Source: Canna indica
Lineage: Eukaryota > Streptophyta > Magnoliopsida > Zingiberales > Cannaceae
Assembly (NCBI GenBank): GCA_034359265.1
Contig: CP136891.1
Coordinates: 46,554,001 to 46,618,000 of the forward strand
DNA: 64,000 nucleotides
Direction: 5' to 3'
Within the stretch, counting starts at the first letter, position 1, and each line of letters begins with the position of its first letter. The translations under genes and the position numbers were made by a program. The notes beneath the pieces are model-generated. The model saw only the letters and a list, made by a program, of their open reading frames with translations. It ran no database searches and was not told where the DNA came from. Below, one piece after another: positions 1-10,199 of the stretch.

Positions 1-1653
1 GAAATCACTAATTATGTCAACCTCTCCGAATGTGATATCCGATAATACAAAAACCCGAGCTAATATTTGATTACCAGACAAACGTGGTGGTGGTCCGTCT
101 TTTTCCACTCTGCCCCTGATAAATTTATCTCTATTTCTCCGGTATGGATGATCAAGTGGCAAAAATTTACGATGACAGTCAAAGTATGAAATCCTTCGTC
201 CATGCCGAAGACTGAATACTTTTGTTCGTTCCATACAATATAGACAACCAAGCCTCCCGTATGTGCTCCAACCAGACAACATAGCATATGCCGGGAAGTC
301 ACTAATTGTCCACAACAATGCGGCCCTTAAGTTGAAATTTCTTTTTTGATGAATATCATAAGTGATGACTCCGTCGTCCCACAAGTTCTTTAAATCGTCA
401 ATTAATGGTCGAAGGAACACATCCAATTCTTTTCTTGGTCCCCTTGGTCCTGGTATTACCATACTAAAAAATATGAAATCATCTTTCATGCACATCGACG
501 GCGGTAAATTGTAGACTGTGAGGAGCACCGGCCAAACAGAATATGAAGTGGATGATTGACCGAATGGATTGAACCCATCAGTACATAACTCTAGTCTGAC
601 ATTTCTAGGATCACTTGCAAACGATGGATAGCACCGATCAAGATATTTCCATGCTTCACTGTCAAACGGATGAGTCATAACATTCGGATTACGACTCTTA
701 GTATGTCATATCATATGTTGGGCTATTTTTTCAGACATGAACAACCGCTTCAATCTGGGAATTATTGGGAAATACCGAAGAACCTTAAACGGTATATCTT
801 TCTGCCTACTCGAAGATTTCTCTTTGTACCATGGATGTTCACATGTTGGACATTGGGTCAAGTCTGCGTATTCACGGTAATAGAGAATGCAGTTGTTCTG
901 ACATGAATGAATTTTCTGATACCCTAGACCAAGTCTCTTCATCATCTTTTTCGTCTTATAGAAATTGTCCTCCAGTTTGTTATCTTTAGGCAACGCTTTG
1001 TGAAAAAGCTCGGACAATCGATTATATGCTATCTCAGTTACTTTGCAGTCAGACTTAATGTTTAACATTTGAGTCATTATTGACAACTTTGAATATTCAT
1101 CACAGCTTTCATATAATGGTTTATCTGCAGCTTTCAGTAAATCATAAAACTGTGTTGCTTCTGGATTTGGTAACTCCATTTGAATTTTCGGTTCTACTTG
1201 TGGCTCACATTCTATATCCATTGTCACTTCAGTACTTGACGATTGACCTCCTAATTTTGTGTGAGGCATTGACAACATTTGGAATTCACGACCGCCCAGA
1301 GCATCTAAGACCATATTTCGATACGGCTGCTCAACAGATATTGTATGAGTTGCGGACGAAGACCCAATATTAGACGACTGGCCTCCTAATTCATACGATG
1401 ACATGCCTATGAATGACTCCCCGTGTGAAATCCATCGATAGTAACGATTCATGAAACCATTTCTGTATATGTGCAATGTCACTGCCTGTCGGTCTAGGAA
1501 AAATAAGTTGACACACCGACGACACAGACATCTGATTTTGTCAACATTAACAAATTACAGATTTGAATATGCGAAGTTCAAAAATTCCTGAACACCGCTC
1601 TTGAATTCTTCAAGTAAATCTCCACGGTACATCCAACTACGATCTTCCGTCAT
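1..1653 (-). pseudogene. tnp2-type CACTA transposase (TnpD-like), broken, 3' part off window
   Basis: Read on the minus strand, the ATG at 1653-1651 opens a transposase-associated domain (starts MTEDRSWMYRGDLLEEF; later FLDRQAVTLHIYRNGF and WISHGE). It is followed by a spacer and the tnp2 family region, with motifs such as LSELFHKALP, CQNNCILYYREY, CPTCEHPWY, FPIIPRLKRLF, NVRLELCTDGFNPFG and LPPSMCMKDDFIFFSMVIPGPRGP. The family cuts and pastes CACTA elements together with a TnpA partner. At least two in-frame stops are visible, at 1555-1557 and 706-708, so the copy is dead. Coding resemblance continues to base 1, and the downstream catalytic part and C-terminus lie outside. The start was chosen because it begins the family's conserved N-terminal domain. 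Confidence 0.88.
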
Positions 1654-4199
1654 GATTCTGTACGTGATATATCACAGCAATTACTTCTTTAAAAATCTTT
1701 ATAGGTGGGGTGGTCCTATTCCATTCGGGAATCAAATTATTCTACTTGCATTTAAATATTTTTTTTAACATTCAATTTCAATCGAAATTTCGGCAGCATT
1801 TTTCTATAGTTCTCCAAGTATGCATATCATCTGGGCGCATACTTGGAGAACAAGGGATATCTGCTAGAATTTCAAACTGAAATGAATGTTAAAAAAATAT
1901 TTAACTGCAAGTAAAATAATTTTGATCCCAAACTGTCCGATCAAGGATAATTCAGAAATAGTAAAGAATCTATAAATTTTGTACTTCTTATAGACAACGA
2001 TACGATCTCCGAACGGATCTAAGGTATTGTAAACAAAATTATGATTCAACGATTGATAAGTTCGTGTCTCTTTATCAACTCGTGAATCATAATATTATTT
2101 TTTCAGTTTCAAGCTCACCAACATAAAATTATACACTAATACTATTGAATACTAAAACAAAACACTATAGTCATATAGCAATATTAATTTCAATATATTA
2201 AACACTACTCATTCAATATATAAATTACATATAAATATTAATGAACAACAATATTAATACTATTTCAGATTAAAAATTTTCATTCTCAAACACAACAAGG
2301 AGAATAAAGTTATGTTTAAGTTAAATATATTTTATTTTTTATAATAAATTCCTTTTGCTTATCATATAATAAACTTGCATAACATCTACCTATAATTATG
2401 GATGTTCTTAGCATGATGGGCAGTGAAGGTGGTCCAAACCTATAATAATGGATTTTCTTTGCATCCATGGGCAGTCAAGGTGGTCCAAGAAGTAGTGATA
2501 CACAATTTTTAATTCTTCCAACTAAATTAATAGCCCTTCATTTTCCACCATTTACAAAAATTGATACACAATAAAGTCTAATAAAATGGCCAAGTCAAAC
2601 TACAGCACCAATGCAATCCCAATAAAGGAAACAACAAGAACACATCAACACAACTACGGTAGATAAAAACTGCTTTGACTTAATCTACTAGAAATGGTTA
2701 GATCTTTACCTCTATAATTAGAGCCTCTCCCTTTCTTAGGAGAGATTATAAATGCTAATTTAATATATAAGTCGTCTTTTTGCTGATTTATTAATCAATT
2801 AGTAGGTTGATAGGTGCAAGCTCCATGAATGAGACTGCTTCAATTAATAAGAAATTGAAGAACATTATCTCTGATTTAAAATAAAAAGATTGAAGAAATA
2901 ATTTTATCCTCATTTCCATGAATGAATATCATTGCTTATGTACAATAATGTATGGTTAGTATTGCTTATATAGACAAAAATCAAGCAGAATACATTGAGC
3001 TCCATGTGTATATGAGCTAATTATAATGAAATTGTTCATTGCACATATTAGCATATTGACAGTAATAATGTTTATATTCAAGTTTAGTGAACGTATTTCG
3101 TAGAGTTAAATTTCACATATTAGCACGTATTAGCATATTGAGTTAAATTTCTCAACCACTAGAGTCATTTCACTTTTAGCTTTAGGAATCCATTTAGTCC
3201 GAATGCTAGGCCAACTATAAAGGTCCTATGTATTATTATCATGTACAATTCCTTGGGTACTAAGTGTGACACATAGCATTTCACTCAAAGGAAGATTTTA
3301 TGTTATGAAATCATGTAATTGTGTAGATTCAGTACTATATGTGTGCATGTAATAGCCACATGGATAATATTTATGCTTAATAGAAACCACTTGATTGCAA
3401 CATGAAAATGTATGATAGTAACGTACTAACATAGAAATTATAAGCTATGTCTTGAGTACACTGTTTAGGCATCATAAGCAAGGAAGTTTGTAGAATGCAA
3501 ATGACCTTTTCAATCACTAAGACATTTTAATAGCAGCGAGCAGTTGGATATTTTTAACAGAGTTCTACCAAGGAAATAGATAAAATACTATTGGATATTT
3601 TTGATGTATAACACCAATGAAGAAAGTATATACATAGGCATGGGCAAAACAAGTATGTGTGTTTGAGTTTCTAATCCGGCAAGAAGAAGAATAGAAGGGG
3701 ATGTGATCACTAGGAAAGGAATTAAGATAAATGTAAAACAATTGACAGTTCGATAGCTCCATAATACTAGAATATCCAACGGTTAGGCCCAAATAGTCTA
3801 ATGCTAGGTTAATAACCAAATACAACATACCATATGTATCTAACAGGATTTATCATCTACAAGATGATGGCCAGCACCATGGTAGGACCCGGCAAAATAC
3901 AAGAAGGAGCCTTGGTTTCTCATCAATAACATCAAATTAACAGTACAATTCTAGTTGTAAGATTAATAATTCATTCCACTAGAGTCGTTGCACAATTTTA
4001 GCTTGCGGATAAGAGAGAGAGAGGGGAGAGAATACCGTTGGCTAGGGTTCGACGGGCCTGCTTGCGACGGGCGACGAGCACGGGCGACGACCAATGAATA
4101 GCGGGCGGCGGGCGACAGAGATCGAGAACAAGAATGAGAGGCTAGGGTTGATCGAGCAGGGAAAGTGAAAAAAAGGGATTGAACGAGGAATTTAATAAC
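1654..4199 (-). other. Non-coding leader/intron region of CACTA A
   Basis: About 2.5 kb of mostly AT-rich sequence between the tnp2 start and the terminal repeats, with no credible coding region. Two blocks (about 1809-1880 and 1925-2040, the latter containing ccgaacggatctaaggt) are clearly related to the leader of CACTA B at 29217-29437, in the same orientation relative to the transposase gene. A purine-rich, GC-rich stretch at about 4010-4170, with repeated gcgggcgacg-like motifs, resembles a transcribed 5' leader next to the promoter end. Short ORFs at 1864-2049 and 3565-3828 look like chance. Confidence 0.6.
1809..1851 (-). other. Perfect 15-bp stem-loop in CACTA A leader
   Basis: GTTCTCCAAGTATGC (1809-1823) and GCATACTTGGAGAAC (1837-1851) are exact inverted repeats around the 13-nt loop ATATCATCTGGGC. 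The same loop is framed by a shorter stem at 29218-29242, just 5' of the transposase ATG of CACTA B. Two of the six shared stem pairs differ in a compensatory way. This suggests a structured RNA leader or a protein-binding site; the function is unknown. Confidence 0.75.
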
Positions 4200-4448
4200 A
4201 TTTTGCGATGACCTTAACGGTCACAAATAAGCGGTCGCAACATGATTGTCGCAAATGATCGCCAAACCGTCGCCATATTGCGATGACACTCTATGCGATT
4301 GCAGTGTTAATTTTGTTGCTATTTTGCGACGGCATTCTATGCGGTCGCAACCCCGACCAGTCCGCGACCCCAATGGACGGCGGTCGCAGACCTGTCGCAT
4401 CTGCGATCGCATCCTGTGCCGTCGCAAAAAGCCATTTTTTTAGTAGTG
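4200..4448 (-). repeat. CACTA A terminal inverted repeat and subterminal repeats
   Basis: The terminus (tagtagtg ending at 4448) is preceded by many direct and inverted copies of short motifs such as gcgacgg, gcggtcgca and tgcgatcgca. In En/Spm-like elements the subterminal repeats are the binding sites of TnpA-type proteins. CACTA B in this window carries a different subterminal motif (ATCAGCAACGG), so the two belong to different families despite shared leader blocks. Confidence 0.85.
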
Positions 4449-6411
4449 TAAGTTTAACATATGTCGAATTTCTTTTGTTATTTGCATGAAAGCAAAACAT
4501 TAAACATTAGACTTGAAAAGAGATAAGACAATTTTCGATTGGAAGAATATTCTTAATTTATTCCCTCAGGAATGAGTGAGTTATACTATTTGAGAATTTT
4601 ACTGAACGTGGTCAAGGGTCCACATCTTTCGAGGATATTAGAACTGTCAATGGTAAAGTTTACCCAACTTTCATATATACATGTTATACTTTAGGGTTGA
4701 TTGACGATGACAAAAATTATGTAGATGCAATTAAAGAAGCAAATGCACGAGAATCATGTTTTTCTCTTAGAAAAGTGTTTGCTACATTATTATTATCAAA
4801 CTCGATGTCTAGACTAAAATTCATTTGAGAGGATAATTGAAAATTATTAACTGAAGACATACCTTATTTGATAAAGCAAGTGTTACAACAGAAGGTACGA
4901 AAGCTATATCTCTGTTATATATATTTATTATGATTAGTATGTTTCATAATGTATTATTTTTTCTTACCAATTAATATATTAAATTAATATATTTTTGAAT
5001 TGTAGATGTTGTCATTACTGATGATGAACTCAAAGATGATTGTTTGGAGAAAATTGATTTAGTTCTACGAGCATGTGGTAAGAGTTTGGGTGACTTTCCT
5101 ATAATGCCAAAATCATATTCTAGGAGCATCTACAAATATTAACAATCGCTTAATTGCTCAGGAGTCGTGCTACAATCAGAGGAGATTGACAGAGGAAAAT
5201 CAAGAAGAAGTTCAACACCTAACTTCGGAACATAGACAAGTTTATGATAAAATATTGGATAATGTTAAAAGAAAAAAGGGATGTGTGTCTATGGTTATGG
5301 TGGAATTGGAAAGACATTTATTTGGTAACTCTCGCATATGCACTTCGGTTCGAAGGAGAAATTATTTTAACAGTTGCGTCCAATGAGATAACATCTTTAC
5401 TATTACATGATGGAAGAACAACACATTCTCGATTTGCAATCCCTCTTAATCTGGATGCGGATTATACTTGCAATATTAAACAAGGTTCTCCGCTGACTTA
5501 TTTATTGGTCAGAACAAGTTTAATTATTTGGGATGAAGCTCCAATGATGAAATAAGTATTATGCAGTTATCTATTTAATTTATATATTTATTAAATTTCA
5601 TAAATACAAATGTAATAGAATATTGCATGATGTTATGCGTTTTAAAAATCCAAATAACAATGATAATTTTTTTTGGAGGTAAGACTATAGTATTTGGGGA
5701 GACTTCAGATAAATTTTATCTGTCATTCCTAAGGGAACCAGACAAAATATTTCAATGCTACACTTAATTCCTTTTACTTATGGACGACTGTGAAGTTTTG
5801 GAGCCAACGAAAAATATGTGTCCCACTGTAAACAACTCCGATGATAATACAATTGATTTGAAAAGTTTTTCGGATTGAATATTGTTAATTGGTGACGAAA
5901 AGATAGGTGATCTTGGTAATGGTTATGGGGTAGTTCGAATTCCAGATGGTAACTTGATTTTGGATGCAAGCATGACCATATTACTGTGATTGTTGATGCA
6001 ATTTATCTTGAACTTATAACAAATACCAATATTTGCAACAAATGGTTATATTAGCTGTCACTCTGAAAATGATTGAAACGATTAATAACTACATGATTTC
6101 TCTAAATAAAAAAGAGTCAGCGATATTTTTTAGCTCAAATAACACATGCTTATCAAATTCTAGAGGGAGTTTGTTGGATCAGATCCATATACCAGACTTT
6201 GATTTGCAATTCAGAAAATCATATTAAAAAAGAAACTACAAATGTTGTGTACCAAGAAGTTTTTCGTAATTTTTAAAAAAATATTTTTTATATTATTTTT
6301 TATTTCTACACAATATTATTTTTCAAATATTGATATATATATATATATATATATTAATAGCAAAATTATTAGATCTAATATGAATTAAGATCACCGCGGG
6401 TAATTAAACTA
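4449..6411 (+). mobile_element. Helitron A remnant (3' half)
   Basis: This begins abruptly at the CACTA A terminus within helicase-like coding sequence and runs to a Helitron-like 3' end. A GC-rich patch (caccgcgggt, about 6391-6400) is followed by taattaaaCTAGT at 6403-6411. It is co-linear with, and similar at DNA level to, 7750-9911 of Helitron B, including the intron after the DEAPMM motif. The 5' half is missing, either off the window on the far side of CACTA A or deleted. The exact terminus is tentative because the terminal hairpin is degenerate. Confidence 0.72.
4590..6226 (+). pseudogene. Helitron PIF1-like helicase fragment (broken)
   Basis: Translated pieces match the C-terminal helicase of plant RepHel proteins. 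They are VQHLTSEHRQVYDKIL (about 5205), a frameshifted Walker A region at about 5290-5325, ITSLLLHDGRTTHSRFAIP (about 5390-5446) and LIIWDEAPMM (Walker B, about 5520-5550). The C-terminal motif VILAVTLKMIETINNYMISL is at about 6040-6100. RepHel helicases unwind DNA during rolling-circle transposition. There are frameshifts between the Walker A and adjoining frames, several stops and a small deletion, so no functional protein is possible. An AT-rich intron lies after the Walker B motif (about 5555-5650), as in the second copy. Confidence 0.8.
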
Positions 6412-7019
6412 GTATATATAAAAAAGAAAGCACTCTAGTCTTCTTATCATGCCAAGTGTCATAATAAGAACTATGCCAAGTGGCATAAATATAAGTACTT
6501 TAATAGTTTTTATAATTATTTAATGAGTCATGAATTTTGAATATTAATAAATAATAGTTTATAATATTAATGTATATGCTTTGAGAAAAGGAATGTATTC
6601 ATTGCATTGATTTTTTTTATGACATGTAATATTACCACTCCTGGATGGCATATGATATTACCTCTTTTAATTATATAATATTATATTTCTCAAATATTTA
6701 ATATTTAATTGGCCAAGATTCGCATCATCCTTGATGAGCCGATTGAAGAAATGTAATTGAAATATATTAGATTTAATTTAAATGTATTGATATATAGATA
6801 TTAGATTTAATTTAATATTTTTTTTTGTTATTAGCGTTACCTTGTAAAACATTAGAAAAATATAATATTTTTGAACGTCGGCCCACCACATTTATGTGTT
6901 ATTTAATGTTATTTATGATATATATTCTTAATGCAAAATAACTAATAAAATAATTAATCCTTTCTTTTTTTGTTTGCTTCTTAATGCAGTCCATGTAGCA
7001 GAAATGTGGACTGCCACAT

Positions 7020-7760
7020 GCTCACATCGTATTATTTCTACATAAGAATAACAAGTACCCAATCGGTGATGATATTGACAAGATAATATCTGCTGAAATT
7101 CCGAATAAATCGACTGATCTTTATTACTATGAAGCTATTTAATGATGCATTACCCGTGTGGTGTTGCACAAAAAAATTATCCTTGCATGCAAGATGCTAA
7201 ATGTTTACGACGTTTTCCGAAGAAGTTTGTAGACAGAACAATCATCGACGAGGATGGATATCTAGTTTATAGAATAAGAGATAATGGCCGAACAATTGAA
7301 AAAAGAAAGATTGATTTGGACAATCGTTTTGTTGTGTCTCATAATAAATACATGTTGTTGAAATATAGTGCACATATTAATGTTGAATGGTGCAACCAAT
7401 CAAGATCAATTAAATATCTTTCCAAATACGTGAATAAAGGCCATGATCGTGTCACTACCACATTTGTCGACTCAGCCTCACAGTCTGAAATACAAGCTCT
7501 TGGTTGATGAGATCAAAATATTTTATAATTGCCGATATATCTATCCCTGTGAAACAATATGGAGAATTTTTAGTTTCGACATTCATTACAAATATCCATT
7601 TGTGCAACGATTGTCGTTTTTATCTTCCAAATGAATAGATTATAATTTTCAATGATGACGATCCAATATCTGAAGTGGTAAATCGACCAACAATTAATGA
7701 GTCTCAATTTTTAGCTTGGTTCAAAGCTAACAAATATTTCCCAAAGGCAATAAGCTTAAC
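7020..7760 (+). pseudogene. Helitron Rep (HUH-type initiator) domain, broken
   Basis: Successive fragments match the Helitron-like N-terminal/Rep region: YPIGDDIDKIISAEIP (about 7056), then after a stop CGVAQKNYPCMQDAKC, DEDGYLVYRIRDNGRTIEKR, AHINVEWCNQSRSIKYLSKY and VNKGHDRV (7142-7460). The IKYLSKYVNKGHDR block includes the paired tyrosines of the Y2 nicking motif, and both are still present. Downstream, WRIFSFDIHYKYPFVQRL and ESQFLAWFKANKYFPKA follow in shifted frames up to about 7750. The protein would nick and join the element ends, but stops after EAI (about 7140), after the 7507 region and beyond abolish it. Confidence 0.85.
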
Positions 7761-7789
7761 ATATATTAAATTTCCTTTGCAAGGTAACA

Positions 7790-9775
7790 AGGAAGCAATA
7801 TATTAGACATTGGACTCGAAGAGAGACAAGCCAATTTTAATTTCGATTTGAAGAATATTCTTTGTTCCCTCATGAATGTGTGAGTTATACTATTTGATAA
7901 TTCTACTTAACGTGGTCAAGGATGCAACGTCTTTCGATGATATTAAAATAGTAAATGGTAAAGTTTACCCAAACTTTCAGAGATACATGTTATAATTTAG
8001 GGTTAATTGACGATGACAAAGAATATGTAGATGCAATTAAAGAAAAAAGTACACTGGGATTAGGTTTTTCTCTTAGAAAATTATTTGCTACATTATTATT
8101 ATCGAACTCGATGTCTAGACCAGAATTCGTTTGGGAGGAGACTTGGAAATTATTAACTGAAGATATACCTTATTTGATAAAGCAAGTGTTACAAATGAAA
8201 GGTATGAAAACTATATATTTGTTATATATATTTATTGTTATTTTTTTTTTATTACCAATCAATATATTAAATTTATATATGTTTGAATTTCAGATGTTGT
8301 CATTACCGATGATGAACTCAAAGATGATCGTTTAGAGAAAATTGATTTAATCATAAAAGGATGTGGCAAAAGTTTGGATGACCTTCCTACAATGCCAAAA
8401 TCATCCTGATCATCTACAAACATTAACAATCGCTTAATTGCTGAGGAGTTGCGCTACAATCGAAGGAGATTGAGAGAGGAAAATCAAGAACAAGTTCAAC
8501 ACCTAACTTCGGAACAAAGACAAGTTTATGATAAAATATTGGATGTTGTTAAAAGAAAAAAGAGATGTTTTTGTCTACGGTTATGGTGGAACCGGAAAGA
8601 CATTTATTTGGAAAACTCTTGCATCTGCACTTCGATCCGAAGGGAAAATTATTTTAACAGTTGCGTCCAGTGGGATAACATCTTTACTATTACCTGGTGG
8701 AAAAATAACACATTCTCAATTTACGATCCCTCTTAATCTAGATGAGGATTCTACTTGCAATATTAAACAAGGTGCTCTGTTGGCTAATTTATTGGTGAGA
8801 ATAAGTTTAATTATTTGGGACGAAGCTCCAATGATGAATAAATATTATTCAGTTATATATTTAATTTATATATTTATTAAATTTCATTAAATACAAATCT
8901 AATAGTCTGATTATCTTAATTTTAGATATTGTTTTGAAGCGCTTGATAGAACATTGCGTGATGTTATGCATTTTAAGAATTCAAACAACAATGGTCTTCC
9001 TTTTGGAGGTAAGACAGTAGTATTTGGGGGAGACTTCAGGCAAATTATTTTATCTGTCATTTCTAAGGGAAGCAAACAAGATATTGTTAATGCAACACTT
9101 AATTCGTCTTATTTATAGGATGCCTGTGAAGTTTTGAAGCTAACGAAAAATATGTGTCTCATTGTAAAAACTCCGATGACAATACAAATGATTTAAAAAA
9201 TTTTCGGATAGGATATTATCGATCGATGATGGAAAGATAGGTGATCATGGTGATGGTAGTCCGAATTCCAGATGATAACTTGATTTTGGATGCAAGTGAC
9301 CCTATTGCTGCAGTTGTTGATGCAATTTATCATGAGCTTATAACAAATGCCAATAATTTACAATATTTGCAACAAATAGTTATATTAGCTCTCACTTTAA
9401 ATATGGTTGAGATGATTAATGATTATATGGTTTCTCTAAATCAAAAAGAGTCAACGACATTTTTGAGTTCATATAGCACATGCTTATCAAATTCTGGAGG
9501 GAGTTTGTTTGATCAGATCCACACACCAGATTTCTTGAACTGCATGATGTTCTGGTATTCCTAATCATTCTTTGATATTAAAATTTGGCTCAATCACTTC
9601 CAAACGTCGACATTTTTCTCAAAAAAATCAGTCTTTACTCATGGACAACTTTATGTCGCAGTGTCTAGGGTAATCAATAGGAAAGATTTAAAAATTTTGA
9701 TTTGTAACTCAGAAGATTATATTGAAAAAGAAACTACAAATGATGTATACCAAAAAGTTTTTCATAATTTATAAA
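7790..9775 (+). pseudogene. Helitron PIF1-like helicase, broken but with intact Walker A
   Basis: Coding pieces, in order, are a region at 7955-8200 (LIDDDKEYVDAIKE, NSMSRPEFVWEETWKLL), an AT-rich intron at about 8200-8292, QVQHLTSEQRQVYDKIL (about 8490), and GYGGTGKTFIWKTLASALRS (Walker A intact, about 8579-8638). These are followed by TSLLLPGGKITHSQFTIPL, LIIWDEAPMM (Walker B), a second intron (about 8840-8925) and FGGKTVVFGGDFRQ-like sequence in shifted frames (about 9005-9043). The C-terminal helicase motifs LYVAVSRVINRKDLKILI (about 9650-9702) close the gene. It is better preserved than the copy in Helitron A. Frameshifts and stops are present throughout. Confidence 0.85.
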
Positions 9776-9871
9776 ATATTTATTTTTTTATTAAGTTATT
9801 TATGATTTATGCACAATATTATTTTTTAAATATTGATATATATTAATAGCAAATTTATTTGATCTAATGTG

Positions 9872-9911
9872 AATTAAGACCGTCGCGCATTGTGCGGGTC
9901 TTATACTAGAA
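9872..9911 (+). repeat. Helitron B 3' terminal hairpin and CTAG end
   Basis: The sequence gaccgtcgcgca / ttgtgcgggtc can fold into an imperfect GC-rich stem. It is followed by ttata and the terminal actag at about 9907-9911. This is the expected 3' terminus architecture of plant Helitrons. The stem has decayed, so the assignment rests on position and order. Confidence 0.6.
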
Positions 9912-10157
9912 TATAATATAATTGCATGTGGTTATGTTCCAATTTGCAAGTGCTGCATTCATTTGAGTTGTTTCGAAATCAATTGTAACTGCTGCATTCA
10001 ATTGTAACTGCTGAATAAATTAAAAACATTGCTTTAAATCCTAATTGTTCAATCGGCAGGGCAATGGTTGCCCGTTAAAATTTAATTTCAATTATTTTTA
10101 ATATTCAATGCAGCATTATTAATTCCAATAGTTAATAATTACTATATTTTAAAAATT
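9912..10157. other. AT-rich flank between Helitron B and LINE
   Basis: No gene is visible. It contains short direct repeats (aattgtaactgctg twice, about 9980-10012) and a small palindrome (gggcaatggttgccc, about 10060-10074). The motif aatgcagcatta at about 10107 recurs at about 16213 on the other side of the LINE. Confidence 0.5.
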
Positions 10158-10199
10158 TCAATTGGATTAATTATAACCCTTTTGACATTACAACCGTTT

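Larger units (their letters stand above)
1..4448 (-). mobile_element. CACTA (En/Spm) DNA transposon A, 5' part; left end outside window
   Basis: The right boundary is a classic CACTA terminus. Read on the minus strand from 4448 it begins CACTACTAAAAAAATGGC, followed by subterminal repeats rich in GCGACGG and GCGGTCGCA. Transcription runs leftward from this end through an AT-rich leader or intron region into a tnp2-type transposase pseudogene (1653 down to 1). The opposite terminus and the rest of tnp2 are not in the window. The bases after the terminus (4449-4451, taa) begin a Helitron helicase remnant, so the element probably landed in that Helitron with a 3-bp TAA duplication; the other copy of the duplication cannot be seen. 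The superfamily call is firm; autonomy is excluded by stops in tnp2. Confidence 0.88.
6412..9911 (+). mobile_element. Helitron B, decayed putatively autonomous copy
   Basis: The left end directly abuts the CTAGT of Helitron A and reads atatataaaaaagaaagc, then gccaagtg/gccaagtggca motifs, resembling a Helitron 5' end. The interior holds Rep-domain and helicase pseudogenes in the correct order. The right end has a degenerate hairpin (gaccgtcgcgcattgtgcgggtc, 9888-9910 region) followed by ttatactag, the usual hairpin plus CTRR arrangement. The first 600 bp (6412-7010) are AT-rich and non-coding. End positions are accurate to a few bases only. Confidence 0.72.

Noticed and set aside
4221..4500. 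Four overlapping ORFs on both strands
   Set aside because: Shadows of the GC-rich subterminal repeats of CACTA A.
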